From NCBI GenBank assembly GCA_904419525.1, contig CAJFRT010000010.1, positions 1-64,000 of the forward strand: a stretch of DNA of 64,000 nucleotides. Direction: 5' to 3'. Shown piece by piece: positions 7,698-15,486 of the stretch. A program made the translations under genes and the position numbers. The notes under the pieces are model-generated. The model had not been told where the DNA came from and did not search any database. It saw only the letters and a list, made by a program, of their open reading frames with translations. The first letter of the stretch is position 1, and each line of letters begins with the position of its first letter. The stretch is from Candidatus Gallimonas merdae. GTDB taxonomy: Bacteria; Bacillota; Clostridia; Christensenellales; Borkfalkiaceae.

Positions 7698-8408
7698 TTT
7701 TCCCGCCCGCGCAAGCCCGGAAAATGCCGCATCGATCCTGCCGACGAGATCGGGAGAGAGTTCCAGCGAATGATGACCGGGCAGGATCCCGGAAACCGCA
7801 AGCCGACGCACACGCTGCACGGACTGCCGGAACAAAACGGGATCGGTCGTCGGATAAAATGCGTCCAGACAGCCGCGGCAGATGAGGTCCCCCGCGTAGA
7901 GATATCCCCTTTCCTCCTCATAAAAACAGCAGTGCCCCGGAGAATGCCCCGGCGTGTGCAGGACGCTCAGCGTTCTTCCGCCGAGTTCCAGCCTGTCGCC
8001 GTCATGCAGGATCCTGTTCGGTTCGCCCCGGAAAATACGATATTCCGCAGGGTCAAATCCGGGCGGAAATTCGCACGGCCTGCATGTCAGATGCTGTCTG
8101 ACAACGGAAAGCGGCAGAGGAAACCGTTCCGCCAGCCATGCCCGTTCCGCTTCATGAACGGCAATGTTTTCAAACAGGCGGTGCCCGCCGATATGATCCC
8201 AGTGCACATGGGTCGTTACCACCAGAACGGGGAGCGACGTCAGCCGTTCCACGACCCCGCGGATATCCCCGACGCCCAGCCCCGTATCAATGAGGACGGC
8301 GGCGCGCCTTCCGCAGACAAGATAGCTGTGCGGCTCTTCCCAATGCTTCGGTTCGCTGATCGCAAATGTTTCGTTGTCGATCTCCTCGACCAAAAACCAA
8401 TCGGTCAC
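7644..8408 (-). CDS. MBL-fold metallo-hydrolase
   Basis: A 254-residue metallo-beta-lactamase-fold enzyme with a dinuclear metal site. The motifs are THVHWDHIGG (HxHxDH), then HTPGHSPGHCCFY, YAGDLI and a late GHH. The start is GTG at 8408 behind AAAGGGG. The domain is glyoxalase-II-like, but the substrate cannot be deduced. It shares a hairpin terminator region with nfnB upstream. Confidence 0.85.
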   Translation of the reverse strand: MTDWFLVEEIDNETFAISEPKHWEEPHSYLVCGRRAAVLIDTGLGVGDIRGVVERLTSLPVLVVTTHVHWDHIGGHRLFENIAVHEAERAWLAERFPLPLSVVRQHLTCRPCEFPPGFDPAEYRIFRGEPNRILHDGDRLELGGRTLSVLHTPGHSPGHCCFYEEERGYLYAGDLICRGCLDAFYPTTDPVLFRQSVQRVRRLAVSGILPGHHSLELSPDLVGRIDAAFSGLARAGKLRHGTGLADFGEFQIRL

Positions 8409-8425
8409 GTGTTCCCCTTTTCTGA

Positions 8426-8460
8426 AAGACGGCGGCGCCCGGAATGAGCGCCGCCGTCTT
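8426..8460. terminator. Terminator after nfnB
   Basis: Perfect 13-bp stem AAGACGGCGGCGC / GCGCCGCCGTCTT with a 9-nt loop. It sits between the nfnB stop and the metallo-hydrolase start. The longer T-run is on +, but on - the tract TCTTTC still follows. Confidence 0.8.
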
Positions 8461-8462
8461 TT

Positions 8463-9857
8463 TTATTTGCTCCGGATGTATTCGTCGATCGCCTTGGCGG
8501 CCGTCTTTCCCGCGCCCATCGCCAGAATGACCGTCGCCGCGCCCGTCACGGCATCGCCGCCCGCATAGACCCCTTCAAGGCTCGTCCTGCCGTTTTCATC
8601 GGCAACGATCTCCCCGCGCCGCTGCGTTTCCAGCCCCGCCGTCGTCTGTTTGAGAAGCGGATTGGGCGAAGTCCCGAGCGCCATGATGACGCAGTCGACT
8701 TCCATGTCAAATTCGCTCCCGGCGACCTCGACGGGACGGCGGCGGCCGGAGGCATCGGGCTCCCCGAGCTCCATGCGGATACACCGCAGTCCGACCACGT
8801 TGTCGTCCGCATCCGTCAGGATCTCGACGGGATTGGTGAGCAGTTTGAAGACGATCTCCTCTTCCTTGGCATGCTCGACTTCCTCACGGCGGGCAGGAAG
8901 CTCCGCCTCCGAACGACGGTAGACGATGTACACCGTCTCCGCCCCCAGCCGCTTTGCACAGCGCGCCGCGTCCATGGCGACGTTGCCGCCGCCCACAACG
9001 GCGATCTTTTTCGCGTGCAGAATGGGCGTCTCGCTGTCCGGCTCATACGCCTTCATCAGGTTGGTGCGCGTCAGGTACTCGTTTGCGGAAAACACCCCTT
9101 TGGCGCCCTCGCCCCTGATGCCCATAAAGCGGGGAAGGCCCGCGCCCGTGCCGAGAAAGACCGCTTCAAACCCGTATTCGTTTTTCAGTTCATCGATCGT
9201 AAGAACGCGCCCGATGACGGAATCCGTCTCGATCTTCACGCCAAGCGCCCTGAGGCCGTCCACTTCCTTTCTGACGATCTCCTTGGGCAGTCTGAATTCG
9301 GGGATCCCGTAGACGAGCACGCCGCCCGCCACGTGAAGCGCTTCAAACACGGTCACGTCGTAGCCGAGCCGCGCCAGGTCTCCCGCGCAGGTGAGCCCCG
9401 CAGGCCCCGAACCGACGACGGCGACCTTGTGCCCGTTGGACTGCGGCCTGACAGGCGCAGCCGAAGAATGCGCCATGTGCCAATCGGCGACAAACCGTTC
9501 CAGCCTGCCGATGCCGACCGGTTCGCCCTTGATGCCGCGCGTGCACTTGCCTTCGCACTGCGTCTCCTGAGGGCAGACCCTGCCGCAGACGGCGGGCAGA
9601 GAAGACGTGCGGGAGATCACCTCGTACGCCTCTTCAAACTTTCCCTCCGCCACCAGCGAAATGAAAGCGGGAATATCCACGGCCACGGGACAGCCCAGAA
9701 CACAGGGCTTGTTTTTGCAGTTCAGGCAGCGCTTTGCCTCGTCCACGGCCGTCTCTTCGTCATAGCCGAGCGCGACTTCCTTGAAATTTTTATTGCGGAC
9801 AAGGGGCTCCTGCGAAGGCATCGGATGCTTCTTGGGATCCATATTGAATTTCGGCAT
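8463..9857 (-). CDS. nfnB: NfnB, large subunit of NADH-dependent ferredoxin:NADP+ oxidoreductase
   Basis: A GltA-like flavoprotein of 464 residues that holds the bifurcating FAD, two [4Fe-4S] clusters and the NADP site. Early cysteines (CLNCKNKPCVLGCP; CGRVCPQETQCEGKC) ligate the clusters. GSGPAGLTCAGDLARLGYDV is the FAD site and VVGGGNVAMDAARCAKRLGA the second Rossmann motif. GVYAGGDAVTGAATVILAMG closes the FAD domain. The start at 9857 has AAGGAGG inside the end of nfnA. Alone it could be glutamate synthase small subunit. The adjacent NfnA and the absence of a glutamate synthase large subunit here favour NfnB. Confidence 0.88.
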   Translation of the reverse strand: MPKFNMDPKKHPMPSQEPLVRNKNFKEVALGYDEETAVDEAKRCLNCKNKPCVLGCPVAVDIPAFISLVAEGKFEEAYEVISRTSSLPAVCGRVCPQETQCEGKCTRGIKGEPVGIGRLERFVADWHMAHSSAAPVRPQSNGHKVAVVGSGPAGLTCAGDLARLGYDVTVFEALHVAGGVLVYGIPEFRLPKEIVRKEVDGLRALGVKIETDSVIGRVLTIDELKNEYGFEAVFLGTGAGLPRFMGIRGEGAKGVFSANEYLTRTNLMKAYEPDSETPILHAKKIAVVGGGNVAMDAARCAKRLGAETVYIVYRRSEAELPARREEVEHAKEEEIVFKLLTNPVEILTDADDNVVGLRCIRMELGEPDASGRRRPVEVAGSEFDMEVDCVIMALGTSPNPLLKQTTAGLETQRRGEIVADENGRTSLEGVYAGGDAVTGAATVILAMGAGKTAAKAIDEYIRSK

Positions 9858-9858
9858 A

Positions 9859-10701
9859 TCAGGACACCTCCTTTTTGTAGAGATTGCAGTGCTTTTCGCG
9901 CGCCTTGGCTTCAAACTCCACATAGGTGCGCGAACGCTTCATGGCTTCGTCGAAATCGATGAGATGCGCGTCGAAGTCGGGTCCGTCCACGCAGGCAAAT
10001 TTCATTTCGCCGCCCACAGTGACGCGGCAGCAGCCGCACATGCCCGTTCCGTCGATCATGATGGGATTCATGCTTGCGATCGTTCTGATGCCGTAAGGCC
10101 TGGTCGCCGCGGCAACGAACTTCATCATGATGAGCGGGCCGATCGTGATCACTTCGTCAAATGTCTCGCCGCTCTCCAGAAGTTTGTTCAGCGGGACGCA
10201 GACGTTTCCCTTTTCGCCGTACGAACCGTCGTCCGTCATCATGAAGAACCGGCTGCTGACTTCCCTGAACTCCTTTTCCAGGATCACAAGGTCCCGGTTG
10301 CGGAACCCGACGATGGAGGTGACCTCGCAACCCTGTTCATGCAGTGCGCGCGCGACGGGAAGCGCAATGGCACAGCCGACGCCGCCGCCCACAACGGCGA
10401 CCTTTTTCAGCCCTTCGATGTGCGTAGGCGTTCCGAGCGGCCCGACGAAATCGGCAAGGCAGCCCCCTTCGGGCAGCGTCGCAAGCGTCATGGTCGCGCC
10501 CCCCACGATCTGAAAGATGATCGTCACCGTTCCGGCTTCCTTGTCGCAGCCCGCCACGGTCAGCGGAATGCGCTCGCCGCGCTCGTCCGCGCGCAGAATG
10601 ACAAACTGCCCCGCAAGCGCTTTTTTCGCGATCAGCGGCGCCTTGATATCCATCCGCATGACGGTAGGATTGAGCGCCTCTTTTTTCACGATCTCATACA
10701 T
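9859..10701 (-). CDS. nfnA: NfnA, small subunit of NADH-dependent ferredoxin:NADP+ oxidoreductase
   Basis: A 280-residue ferredoxin-NADP reductase-type subunit with FAD, an NAD(H) site and a [2Fe-2S] cluster. VAVVGGGVGCAIALPVARAL is the nucleotide site. DGTGMCGCCRVTVGG and FACVDGPDFDAHLIDF form the cluster region and the typical C-terminal motif. With NfnB it couples ferredoxin, NADH and NADP+ in the cytoplasm. It reads from a consensus promoter, with an AAGGAG site before the ATG. The same fold occurs in dihydroorotate dehydrogenase electron-transfer subunits, but the context supports Nfn. Confidence 0.88.
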   Translation of the reverse strand: MYEIVKKEALNPTVMRMDIKAPLIAKKALAGQFVILRADERGERIPLTVAGCDKEAGTVTIIFQIVGGATMTLATLPEGGCLADFVGPLGTPTHIEGLKKVAVVGGGVGCAIALPVARALHEQGCEVTSIVGFRNRDLVILEKEFREVSSRFFMMTDDGSYGEKGNVCVPLNKLLESGETFDEVITIGPLIMMKFVAAATRPYGIRTIASMNPIMIDGTGMCGCCRVTVGGEMKFACVDGPDFDAHLIDFDEAMKRSRTYVEFEAKAREKHCNLYKKEVS

Positions 10702-10737
10702 ATCCTGTACAATCTCCTTGTATGAATTCCAAAATAT

Positions 10738-10766
10738 ATTATACTATCACAGGCCGGGATTGTCAA
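10738..10766 (-). promoter_or_regulatory. Consensus sigma-A promoter of nfnAB
   Basis: On the minus strand: TTGACA (10761-10766), 17 bp, TATAAT (10738-10743). Both hexamers are perfect. Confidence 0.9.
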
Positions 10767-10808
10767 CGGGGAAAAACGGGTTTTTCTGCCGTTTCGCCGT
10801 CATTTGAG

Positions 10809-10837
10809 TTGACTTTCCATGCGTAATGGGATATAAT
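10809..10837 (+). promoter_or_regulatory. Sigma-A promoter of the first degV gene
   Basis: TTGACT (10809-10814), 17 bp, TATAAT (10832-10837), about 40 bp upstream of the ATG. Confidence 0.85.
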
Positions 10838-10879
10838 GACAATTAGTTCAAAAAATGAAATAAATATTGGAGAGATGCT

Positions 10880-11749
10880 ATGACGAACATCAGGATCGTC
10901 ACCGACTCGAACAGCGGCATCACGCAGTCGGAAGCGGAGAAACTGGGAATCTCCGTTATCCCGATGCCCTTTCTGATCGATGGCGAGGAGTATTTCGAGG
11001 ACATCAACCTCACCCAGGAACAGTTCTACGAGCACCTGCGCGGCGACGCAGCGGTCTCCACGTCACAGCCGTCGGTGGCAAGCGTGACGGAACTCTGGGA
11101 CAGACTGCTCAAAGAGGGCTGCGAGATCGTGCACATCCCCATGTCGAGCGGGCTTTCGGAAAGCTGCCACACGGCACAGACGCTTGCAAAAGAATACGGC
11201 GGAAGAGTGCACGTCGTGGACAATCAGCGCATCTCCGTCACCCAGAAGCAGAGCGTTTTCGACGCATTGAAACTGGCGGAACAGGGAAAGAGCGCCGCGC
11301 AGATCGCAGAATACCTCACGGCGACCAAGCGCGACAGCAGCATCTATATTTCGCTGGACACGCTGAAATACCTGAAGAAGGGCGGACGCCTTACCCCCGC
11401 CGCCGCGCTTGTGGGATCCATTCTCCGCATCAAGCCCGTTTTGCAGATCCAGGGAGAAAAGCTCGACGCCTTCAGGAAAGTTCATTCGCTGAGACAGGCC
11501 AAACAGGAGATGGTCGCGGCGATCAGAAACGATCTTGCAACGCGGTTCGCACAGTTCCGCAAGGACGGCGAGATGACGATCTCCGTTGCCCACACGGACA
11601 ACTATGCCGAAGCGGAGATCTTCCGCAAAGAGCTTGAAGAACTCTTCCCCGATGTTCCCGTGACCTATACCGATCCCCTTTCGCTCTCCGTCTCCTGCCA
11701 CATCGGACCCGGAGCGCTCGCCGTTACGGCAACGCGGATCCTCAAATAA
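10880..11749 (+). CDS. DegV-family fatty-acid-binding protein (FakB-like)
   Basis: A 289-residue EDD-fold protein. The DegV signatures are IRIVTDSNSGI at the start, STSQPSVASV, IPMSSGLSESCHTA, VVDNQRIS and LKYLKKGGRL; the tail carries HIGPGALAV. DegV proteins hold a fatty acid for phosphorylation by the FakA kinase; no fakA is visible nearby. It is followed by a perfect terminator. A second DegV lies at 13317-14186. Confidence 0.9.
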   Translation: MTNIRIVTDSNSGITQSEAEKLGISVIPMPFLIDGEEYFEDINLTQEQFYEHLRGDAAVSTSQPSVASVTELWDRLLKEGCEIVHIPMSSGLSESCHTAQTLAKEYGGRVHVVDNQRISVTQKQSVFDALKLAEQGKSAAQIAEYLTATKRDSSIYISLDTLKYLKKGGRLTPAAALVGSILRIKPVLQIQGEKLDAFRKVHSLRQAKQEMVAAIRNDLATRFAQFRKDGEMTISVAHTDNYAEAEIFRKELEELFPDVPVTYTDPLSLSVSCHIGPGALAVTATRILK

Positions 11750-11759
11750 ACTTATCATG

Positions 11760-11791
11760 AAAAAAGAGCGGACGATCGTCCGCTCTTTTTT
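11760..11791. terminator. Bidirectional terminator between degV and the second CBS gene
   Basis: Perfect 20-bp palindrome GAGCGGACGATCGTCCGCTC (11766-11785) flanked by A6 and T6. Confidence 0.92.
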
Positions 11792-11794
11792 GAG

Positions 11795-12499
11795 TTATTC
11801 TTCCAGAATGCGGATCAGCATCGGAATGTCCGCACTGGTCAGCAGATTGACGATCCTGTCGCCCGCATCTCCGCTTTCGGTCACGACGACCGCAAGGAGC
11901 TTCCGGTTGTCCTCGAATGCGTCGATCGCCTCCTGAACGGTATCGCTGCGACCCAGCACGCGATAGAACCGGTTCATATCCTCCGCCTGCAGGATCTGAG
12001 AGCAGGGCGTCTGCAAGAAAACGTCCACGTCCTCCCCCCGTTCCAGCGCCTGTCCGACGACGCGCACGACACGGCGGTTGTTCAGGATCCCGATCATGCG
12101 GTCCTTCCGGTAGACGGGCAGGTTGGAATAATTGGTCTGCGCGATCCGCACGAGCGCTTCGGCAAGGGTGGCCTCCGCGTCGATGCCCGTCACATTCTTT
12201 TCCCTGAGAACGGAGAGCCTGGGCGGCATGCTCAGAAGCTCCGCCACATGACCAATGAGGCGCGTCAGATCGTCGCAGGGTTCGGCGATGATGCGGTCTT
12301 TCTTGCTCTCATGCACGATGACGTTCCGCAAACGGGCGCAGAGCAGAAGATCGTCTTCGTACTTTCTGACCGTGTTGTTGAACTCGGCGCAGCGGCGCAC
12401 GAGATCGGAAAACTGAAGATTCCCCTTGCCGCGGTAAATGGCGCGCAGGCGGGAATCGATGGTGTTGTAAGCGGAAATAAAATCGATCGCGTTGCTCAT
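11795..12499 (-). CDS. Second HEPN-like/CBS-pair protein
   Basis: A 234-residue paralogue of the 5714-6454 product, with the same order. The helical N-terminus carries RLRNVIVHE (R-x4-H, Arg58 and His63). The CBS modules are near DAEATLAEALVRIAQTNYSN and GRSDTVQEAIDAFEDNRKLL. Shared landmarks are FSDLVRRC against FTDLVKKC and EPCDDLTRL against VPCDDVVQT. The start codon lies only 6 nt downstream of its -10 box and no ribosome site is visible, so the mRNA may be leaderless. It probably senses a nucleotide; RNase activity is a guess. Confidence 0.6.
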   Translation of the reverse strand: MSNAIDFISAYNTIDSRLRAIYRGKGNLQFSDLVRRCAEFNNTVRKYEDDLLLCARLRNVIVHESKKDRIIAEPCDDLTRLIGHVAELLSMPPRLSVLREKNVTGIDAEATLAEALVRIAQTNYSNLPVYRKDRMIGILNNRRVVRVVGQALERGEDVDVFLQTPCSQILQAEDMNRFYRVLGRSDTVQEAIDAFEDNRKLLAVVVTESGDAGDRIVNLLTSADIPMLIRILEE

Positions 12500-12505
12500 A
12501 AACAG

Positions 12506-12534
12506 AGTATACTACATTTTCCCGCAGATTGCAA
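12506..12534 (-). promoter_or_regulatory. Promoter giving a probably leaderless mRNA
   Basis: Minus strand: TTGCAA (12529-12534), 17 bp, TATACT (12506-12511), then six bases and the ATG at 12499. Initiation 6-7 nt after the -10 box would start at the start codon. Confidence 0.7.
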
Positions 12535-12537
12535 GCC

Positions 12538-13212
12538 CTAAAATCCTTTTCGGCCGCTGCGATAAAAACCGCGGCGGCGCGTCTCGACAAGGTGATATTC
12601 CTGTTCCCGTTCCAGGTCGTACACACACGGACTTCCGGGAGAAGCAAACCGGACTTTTCCGCCGATATCCGCAATGAGTGCATAGCCGTATCCGCAGAGC
12701 AGGACGGGCAGCCCGCACAAAAACGCCTGCGCGCGGGCGAGCATGGGTTCAAGCGATTCCGAAAACTGTTCAAACACGCACACGGCGGCGTCTGCACCGC
12801 AGACGGCAAGCGTCTCTGCCACACGGGAAAAATAAAGATCCTCGGCGACGATGATGCCGAGTTTCCCCGCCGCCGTCTCATAGATCTTGACCCCGGCGCC
12901 CGCGCGGTAGAGGCTGCCGTCAATGCGGTTCACCATGTCCGAAACGCCGAGAATGCGCCCCTTTTCCGCGACGACGACGGACTTTCGGCGCATGCCGCGC
13001 GCATCCGTAAAGCAGCCGCCGATCACGACGTTTTTCGCCTCCTTGGAAAGAAGCGCGACGTCCTCAAACAGGCTGGTCTCCCCACGGAGTTCCCGTTCGT
13101 AGCTCACTTCGCCGAGCGCCTGGAACCCGCAGACGACGACCTCCGCCTGCGCCTCCTGCCAACGGTCGGAAAACTCCGCAAGGCTTCCTCCGGTCACAAA
13201 ACAGATCCGCAT
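12538..13212 (-). CDS. Nitrilase-superfamily protein, catalytic Lys and Cys apparently missing
   Basis: A 224-residue protein starting at 13212 behind GGAGGGGGAG. The carbon-nitrogen hydrolase fold is recognisable from GGCFTDARGMRRKSVVVAEK, AGAGVKIYETAAGKLGIIVA, EDLYFSRVAETLAVCGADAA and a YALIADIGG strand. The active-site Cys normally sits in G-x-x-I-C-x-D-L; here that stretch reads GIIVAEDL, with Ala in place of Cys. The Y-R-K motif carrying the Lys reads S-D-M. It is probably a non-catalytic homologue, and shorter than active members (about 260-300). It may act as a binding or scaffold protein. Confidence 0.65.
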   Translation of the reverse strand: MRICFVTGGSLAEFSDRWQEAQAEVVVCGFQALGEVSYERELRGETSLFEDVALLSKEAKNVVIGGCFTDARGMRRKSVVVAEKGRILGVSDMVNRIDGSLYRAGAGVKIYETAAGKLGIIVAEDLYFSRVAETLAVCGADAAVCVFEQFSESLEPMLARAQAFLCGLPVLLCGYGYALIADIGGKVRFASPGSPCVYDLEREQEYHLVETRRRGFYRSGRKGF

Positions 13213-13264
13213 TCCACGCTCCCCCTCCACGCAGTATATGCCGCAGGGAAAAAGTTTGCCATAT

Positions 13265-13292
13265 AAAAAGCGCGGAGAAATCCGCGCTTTTA
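13265..13292 (-). terminator. Hairpin between the second degV and the nitrilase-like gene
   Basis: Stem AAAAGCGCGGA / TCCGCGCTTTT with a GAAA loop. On the minus strand it follows the degV stop at 13317. Confidence 0.85.
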
Positions 13293-13316
13293 CAAAACCC
13301 GCACCTGCGGGGATAT

Positions 13317-14186
13317 TTATCTGTGACGGCCCTTGAAGAAGAGGGCGACCGTTCCCGCACCCGAATGCGTCCCGATGACGCTTCCGATCATGTTCACGTA
13401 AAAATTGCGGGTCCCGAAGCGGTTTTTGATGAGCCCGATGAGATATTCCACGTCCTGTTCGCAGTCACCGTGACTGATGAAGACGGGATCGTCTTTGCCG
13501 AGCTCCTGCAGCTCCGTCATCTTTTCCACGAGCGCCGCAAGCGATTTCTTTCTGCCCATCGCCTTGCCGATCGCAATGAGATGACCCGCGTCGTCTACGT
13601 GAAGGACTGGCTTGATGCCCAGCATCTTGCCGACGACCGCCGTCGTGGCGGAGACGCGTCCCCCGCGTTTTAAGTGGAACAGATCATCCACCGTGAAAAA
13701 GTGGCAGATGTGGCCCTTGAGTTCCTCGGCATACTGCACCGTCTCTTCAAGCGATGCGCCGGAGTCCGCCTTTCTGACGATATAGTCGACGAACAGACCC
13801 TGCCCGAGGGAAGCGCAGCGCGAATCGACGACGCGCACCTTTGCGGAATACGATCCCGAAAGTTCCTTTGCCGCGGTGCAATAGCTTTCGTACGTCCCCG
13901 AAAGGCCGGACGAGAAGGAGATCACAAGCACGTCTTTTCCCTCTTTCAGAAAGGGTTCGATGTGCCCGACCGCCTGCGCGGGTGTGATCTGAAAGGTCTT
14001 GGGCATTGCCCCGCCGCGCAGCAGATCGTAGAACTTTTTATCGTCCATTTCGGCGCCGTCGTCGCCGCCGTAGGTCACGCCGTCCAGCGTAAACCCGAGG
14101 CGGACGCACGCCAGGTCATGCTGTACATAGTACTCTTTGGGAAGGTCGCTGCCCGTGTCAGTCATCAGAACAAACTGTCTTGTCAT
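13317..14186 (-). CDS. Second DegV-family protein
   Basis: A 289-residue EDD-fold fatty-acid-binding protein. The start at 14186 follows AGAGAGG. Signatures are FVLMTDTGSDLP, KTFQITPAQAV, ISFSSGLSGTYES, VVDSRCASLG, LKRGGRVSATTAVVGK and a GTHSGAGTVALFF tail. Its sequence is clearly different from the first DegV, so the two probably prefer different fatty acids. It may form a short unit with the nitrilase-like gene, but a terminator lies between them. Confidence 0.9.
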   Translation of the reverse strand: MTRQFVLMTDTGSDLPKEYYVQHDLACVRLGFTLDGVTYGGDDGAEMDDKKFYDLLRGGAMPKTFQITPAQAVGHIEPFLKEGKDVLVISFSSGLSGTYESYCTAAKELSGSYSAKVRVVDSRCASLGQGLFVDYIVRKADSGASLEETVQYAEELKGHICHFFTVDDLFHLKRGGRVSATTAVVGKMLGIKPVLHVDDAGHLIAIGKAMGRKKSLAALVEKMTELQELGKDDPVFISHGDCEQDVEYLIGLIKNRFGTRNFYVNMIGSVIGTHSGAGTVALFFKGRHR

Positions 14187-14285
14187 TCCATTGATTCCTC
14201 TCTGTTTTTTCAGAACAGACTCTCCCCCTGTTCCACGGAAAATTATACACAAAGGAAACTAATTTGTCAATCGGTTGTACCGCCT

Positions 14286-14513
14286 TCACGATAAGACGGT
14301 AAAATTTTTTACGCGCGTGATGCGGAACGTCAATGTGACGAGCGCGCCGTTTTTTTCCTCCTGCAAAGAGAAAGAGACCCGCCCGTCAAGATCAAAATAT
14401 TCCTGTGCAACGTGTGCGAAATCGCGGACGGCCGCCGCCTCGCATTCCTCGGAGATGACCGCCTTATCGCGCCGCAGAAGGTTTTCCAGCCTGCGCAGCT
14501 CTTCCTCTTTCAT
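14286..14513 (-). CDS. minE: MinE-like topological specificity factor
   Basis: A 75-residue protein overlapping the minD stop by 4 nt (ATGA). The pattern fits divergent clostridial MinE: a basic N-terminal helix (LRRLENLLRRDKAVIS), a middle helix, then EYFDLDGRVSFSLQEE and a terminal beta strand. MinE stimulates the MinD ATPase and drives its oscillation to keep division at midcell. The assignment relies partly on the position after minD. No minC is next to it. Confidence 0.65.
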   Translation of the reverse strand: MKEEELRRLENLLRRDKAVISEECEAAAVRDFAHVAQEYFDLDGRVSFSLQEEKNGALVTLTFRITRVKNFTVLS

Positions 14514-15235
14514 CTTCCCCTCCCCTGTGCGCGGAGCTGCACCCCCGCTTCCGCATTCAGAAATGCATCGGCCAGTCCGCGGAACGCGCGCGATTTCGCG
14601 ACGATGTTTTCCGAAAACACCTTGTCGTCCTCCGGAAGGGCGGCGATGAGCGGAAGGCGGAGCGTGGCGGCGATCTCCTCGGCCGAAAGAAATTCCGCAC
14701 GGCGGCGATCCCTGCGTGCAAGATTGACGACCAGCCCGACGCAGGAAAAACGGTAGCTTTTGAGAATGCCCGCCACGCGGTCCGCATCGCGCAGGGCGGA
14801 AATATGCGGCGTCGTGACGAGCAGAGCCTCTTCCGCGCAGGAGGCCGCGCGGTGGAAGCCGTCCTCGATGCCCGCGGGCGAATCAATGAGAATGTAGTCG
14901 AACTGCGGCGAGAGCGATTCCAGAACCAGCCGGATCGCCTGCGGGGAGACGTACCGTTCGAGCACACGGTTGCTGGAAAGGGAAAAGAGCGTGGGATAAT
15001 ACGGGTGCGCGACGAGCGCCTGCTTGGGGCGGCAGCGTCCCTCCACCGCGTCCAGCACGTCATACAGCGCGCGGTTTTCGACGCCCAGGACCACATCGGC
15101 GTTGTTCAGTCCGAAATCGAGGTCGCAGACGATCACCCGATACCCCCTGCGCGCAAGCTGCACGCCGAGATTGCAGCAGACGGTCGTCTTGCCGACGCCG
15201 CCCTTTCCCGACGTTACTACGATCTTTCTTGCCAT
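14510..15235 (-). CDS. minD: Septum-site determining ATPase MinD
   Basis: A 241-residue membrane-targeted ParA-type ATPase. The deviant Walker A is SGKGGVGKTT near residue 10; DLDFGLNNADVVLG and DYILIDSPAGIEDGF follow. The start at 15235 (ATG after GGGAGGGG) is preferred over an upstream in-frame ATG. The C-terminal stretch, LADAFLNAEAGVQLRAQGRG, is the place of the membrane helix but is less amphipathic than usual. It forms a two-gene operon with minE. Confidence 0.93.
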   Translation of the reverse strand: MARKIVVTSGKGGVGKTTVCCNLGVQLARRGYRVIVCDLDFGLNNADVVLGVENRALYDVLDAVEGRCRPKQALVAHPYYPTLFSLSSNRVLERYVSPQAIRLVLESLSPQFDYILIDSPAGIEDGFHRAASCAEEALLVTTPHISALRDADRVAGILKSYRFSCVGLVVNLARRDRRRAEFLSAEEIAATLRLPLIAALPEDDKVFSENIVAKSRAFRGLADAFLNAEAGVQLRAQGRGR

Positions 15236-15326
15236 GTCCCCTCCCGCGCGCATTTTCCTGTATCATATCATATCTTTGCGTGTTTATGCGGGAGCGATCG
15301 TGTCGGAACCGGGGAAATTGTGACGA

Positions 15327-15359
15327 AAAAAGAGCTCCGCCGGACGGCGGAGCTCTTTT
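15327..15359 (-). terminator. Terminator of the ABC-exporter operon
   Basis: Stem AAAAAGAGCTCCGCC / GGCGGAGCTCTTTT. On - it lies directly after the stop of the 24-codon ORF and is followed by a U-rich run. Confidence 0.88.
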
Positions 15360-15434
15360 CTACTTCCTGAGAAGTTCTCTGATGTATTTTTCGTATTCTT
15401 CGTCCGTGAGTTTTCTGATCTTCTTCTTTGCCAT
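15360..15434 (-). CDS. 24-residue basic micropeptide, tail of the exporter operon
   Basis: A short frame reading MAKKKIRKLTDEEYEKYIRE followed by LLRK and a stop. It has a GGGGG site 7-9 nt before its ATG. It lies 52 nt after the ABC permease gene and abuts the terminator, as expected of the last gene of an operon. The amphipathic Lys/Glu pattern suggests one helix. It is too short to prove coding from one genome. Confidence 0.4.
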   Translation of the reverse strand: MAKKKIRKLTDEEYEKYIRELLRK

Positions 15435-15486
15435 GGCGCGCCCCCTGGTATCGTGGTAGCGTCAGTATGGCCGAGACTGCGCAGTT

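Noticed and set aside
9781-10725. 314-codon frame on +
   Set aside because: Antisense to nfnA, whose FAD and [2Fe-2S] motifs are clear.
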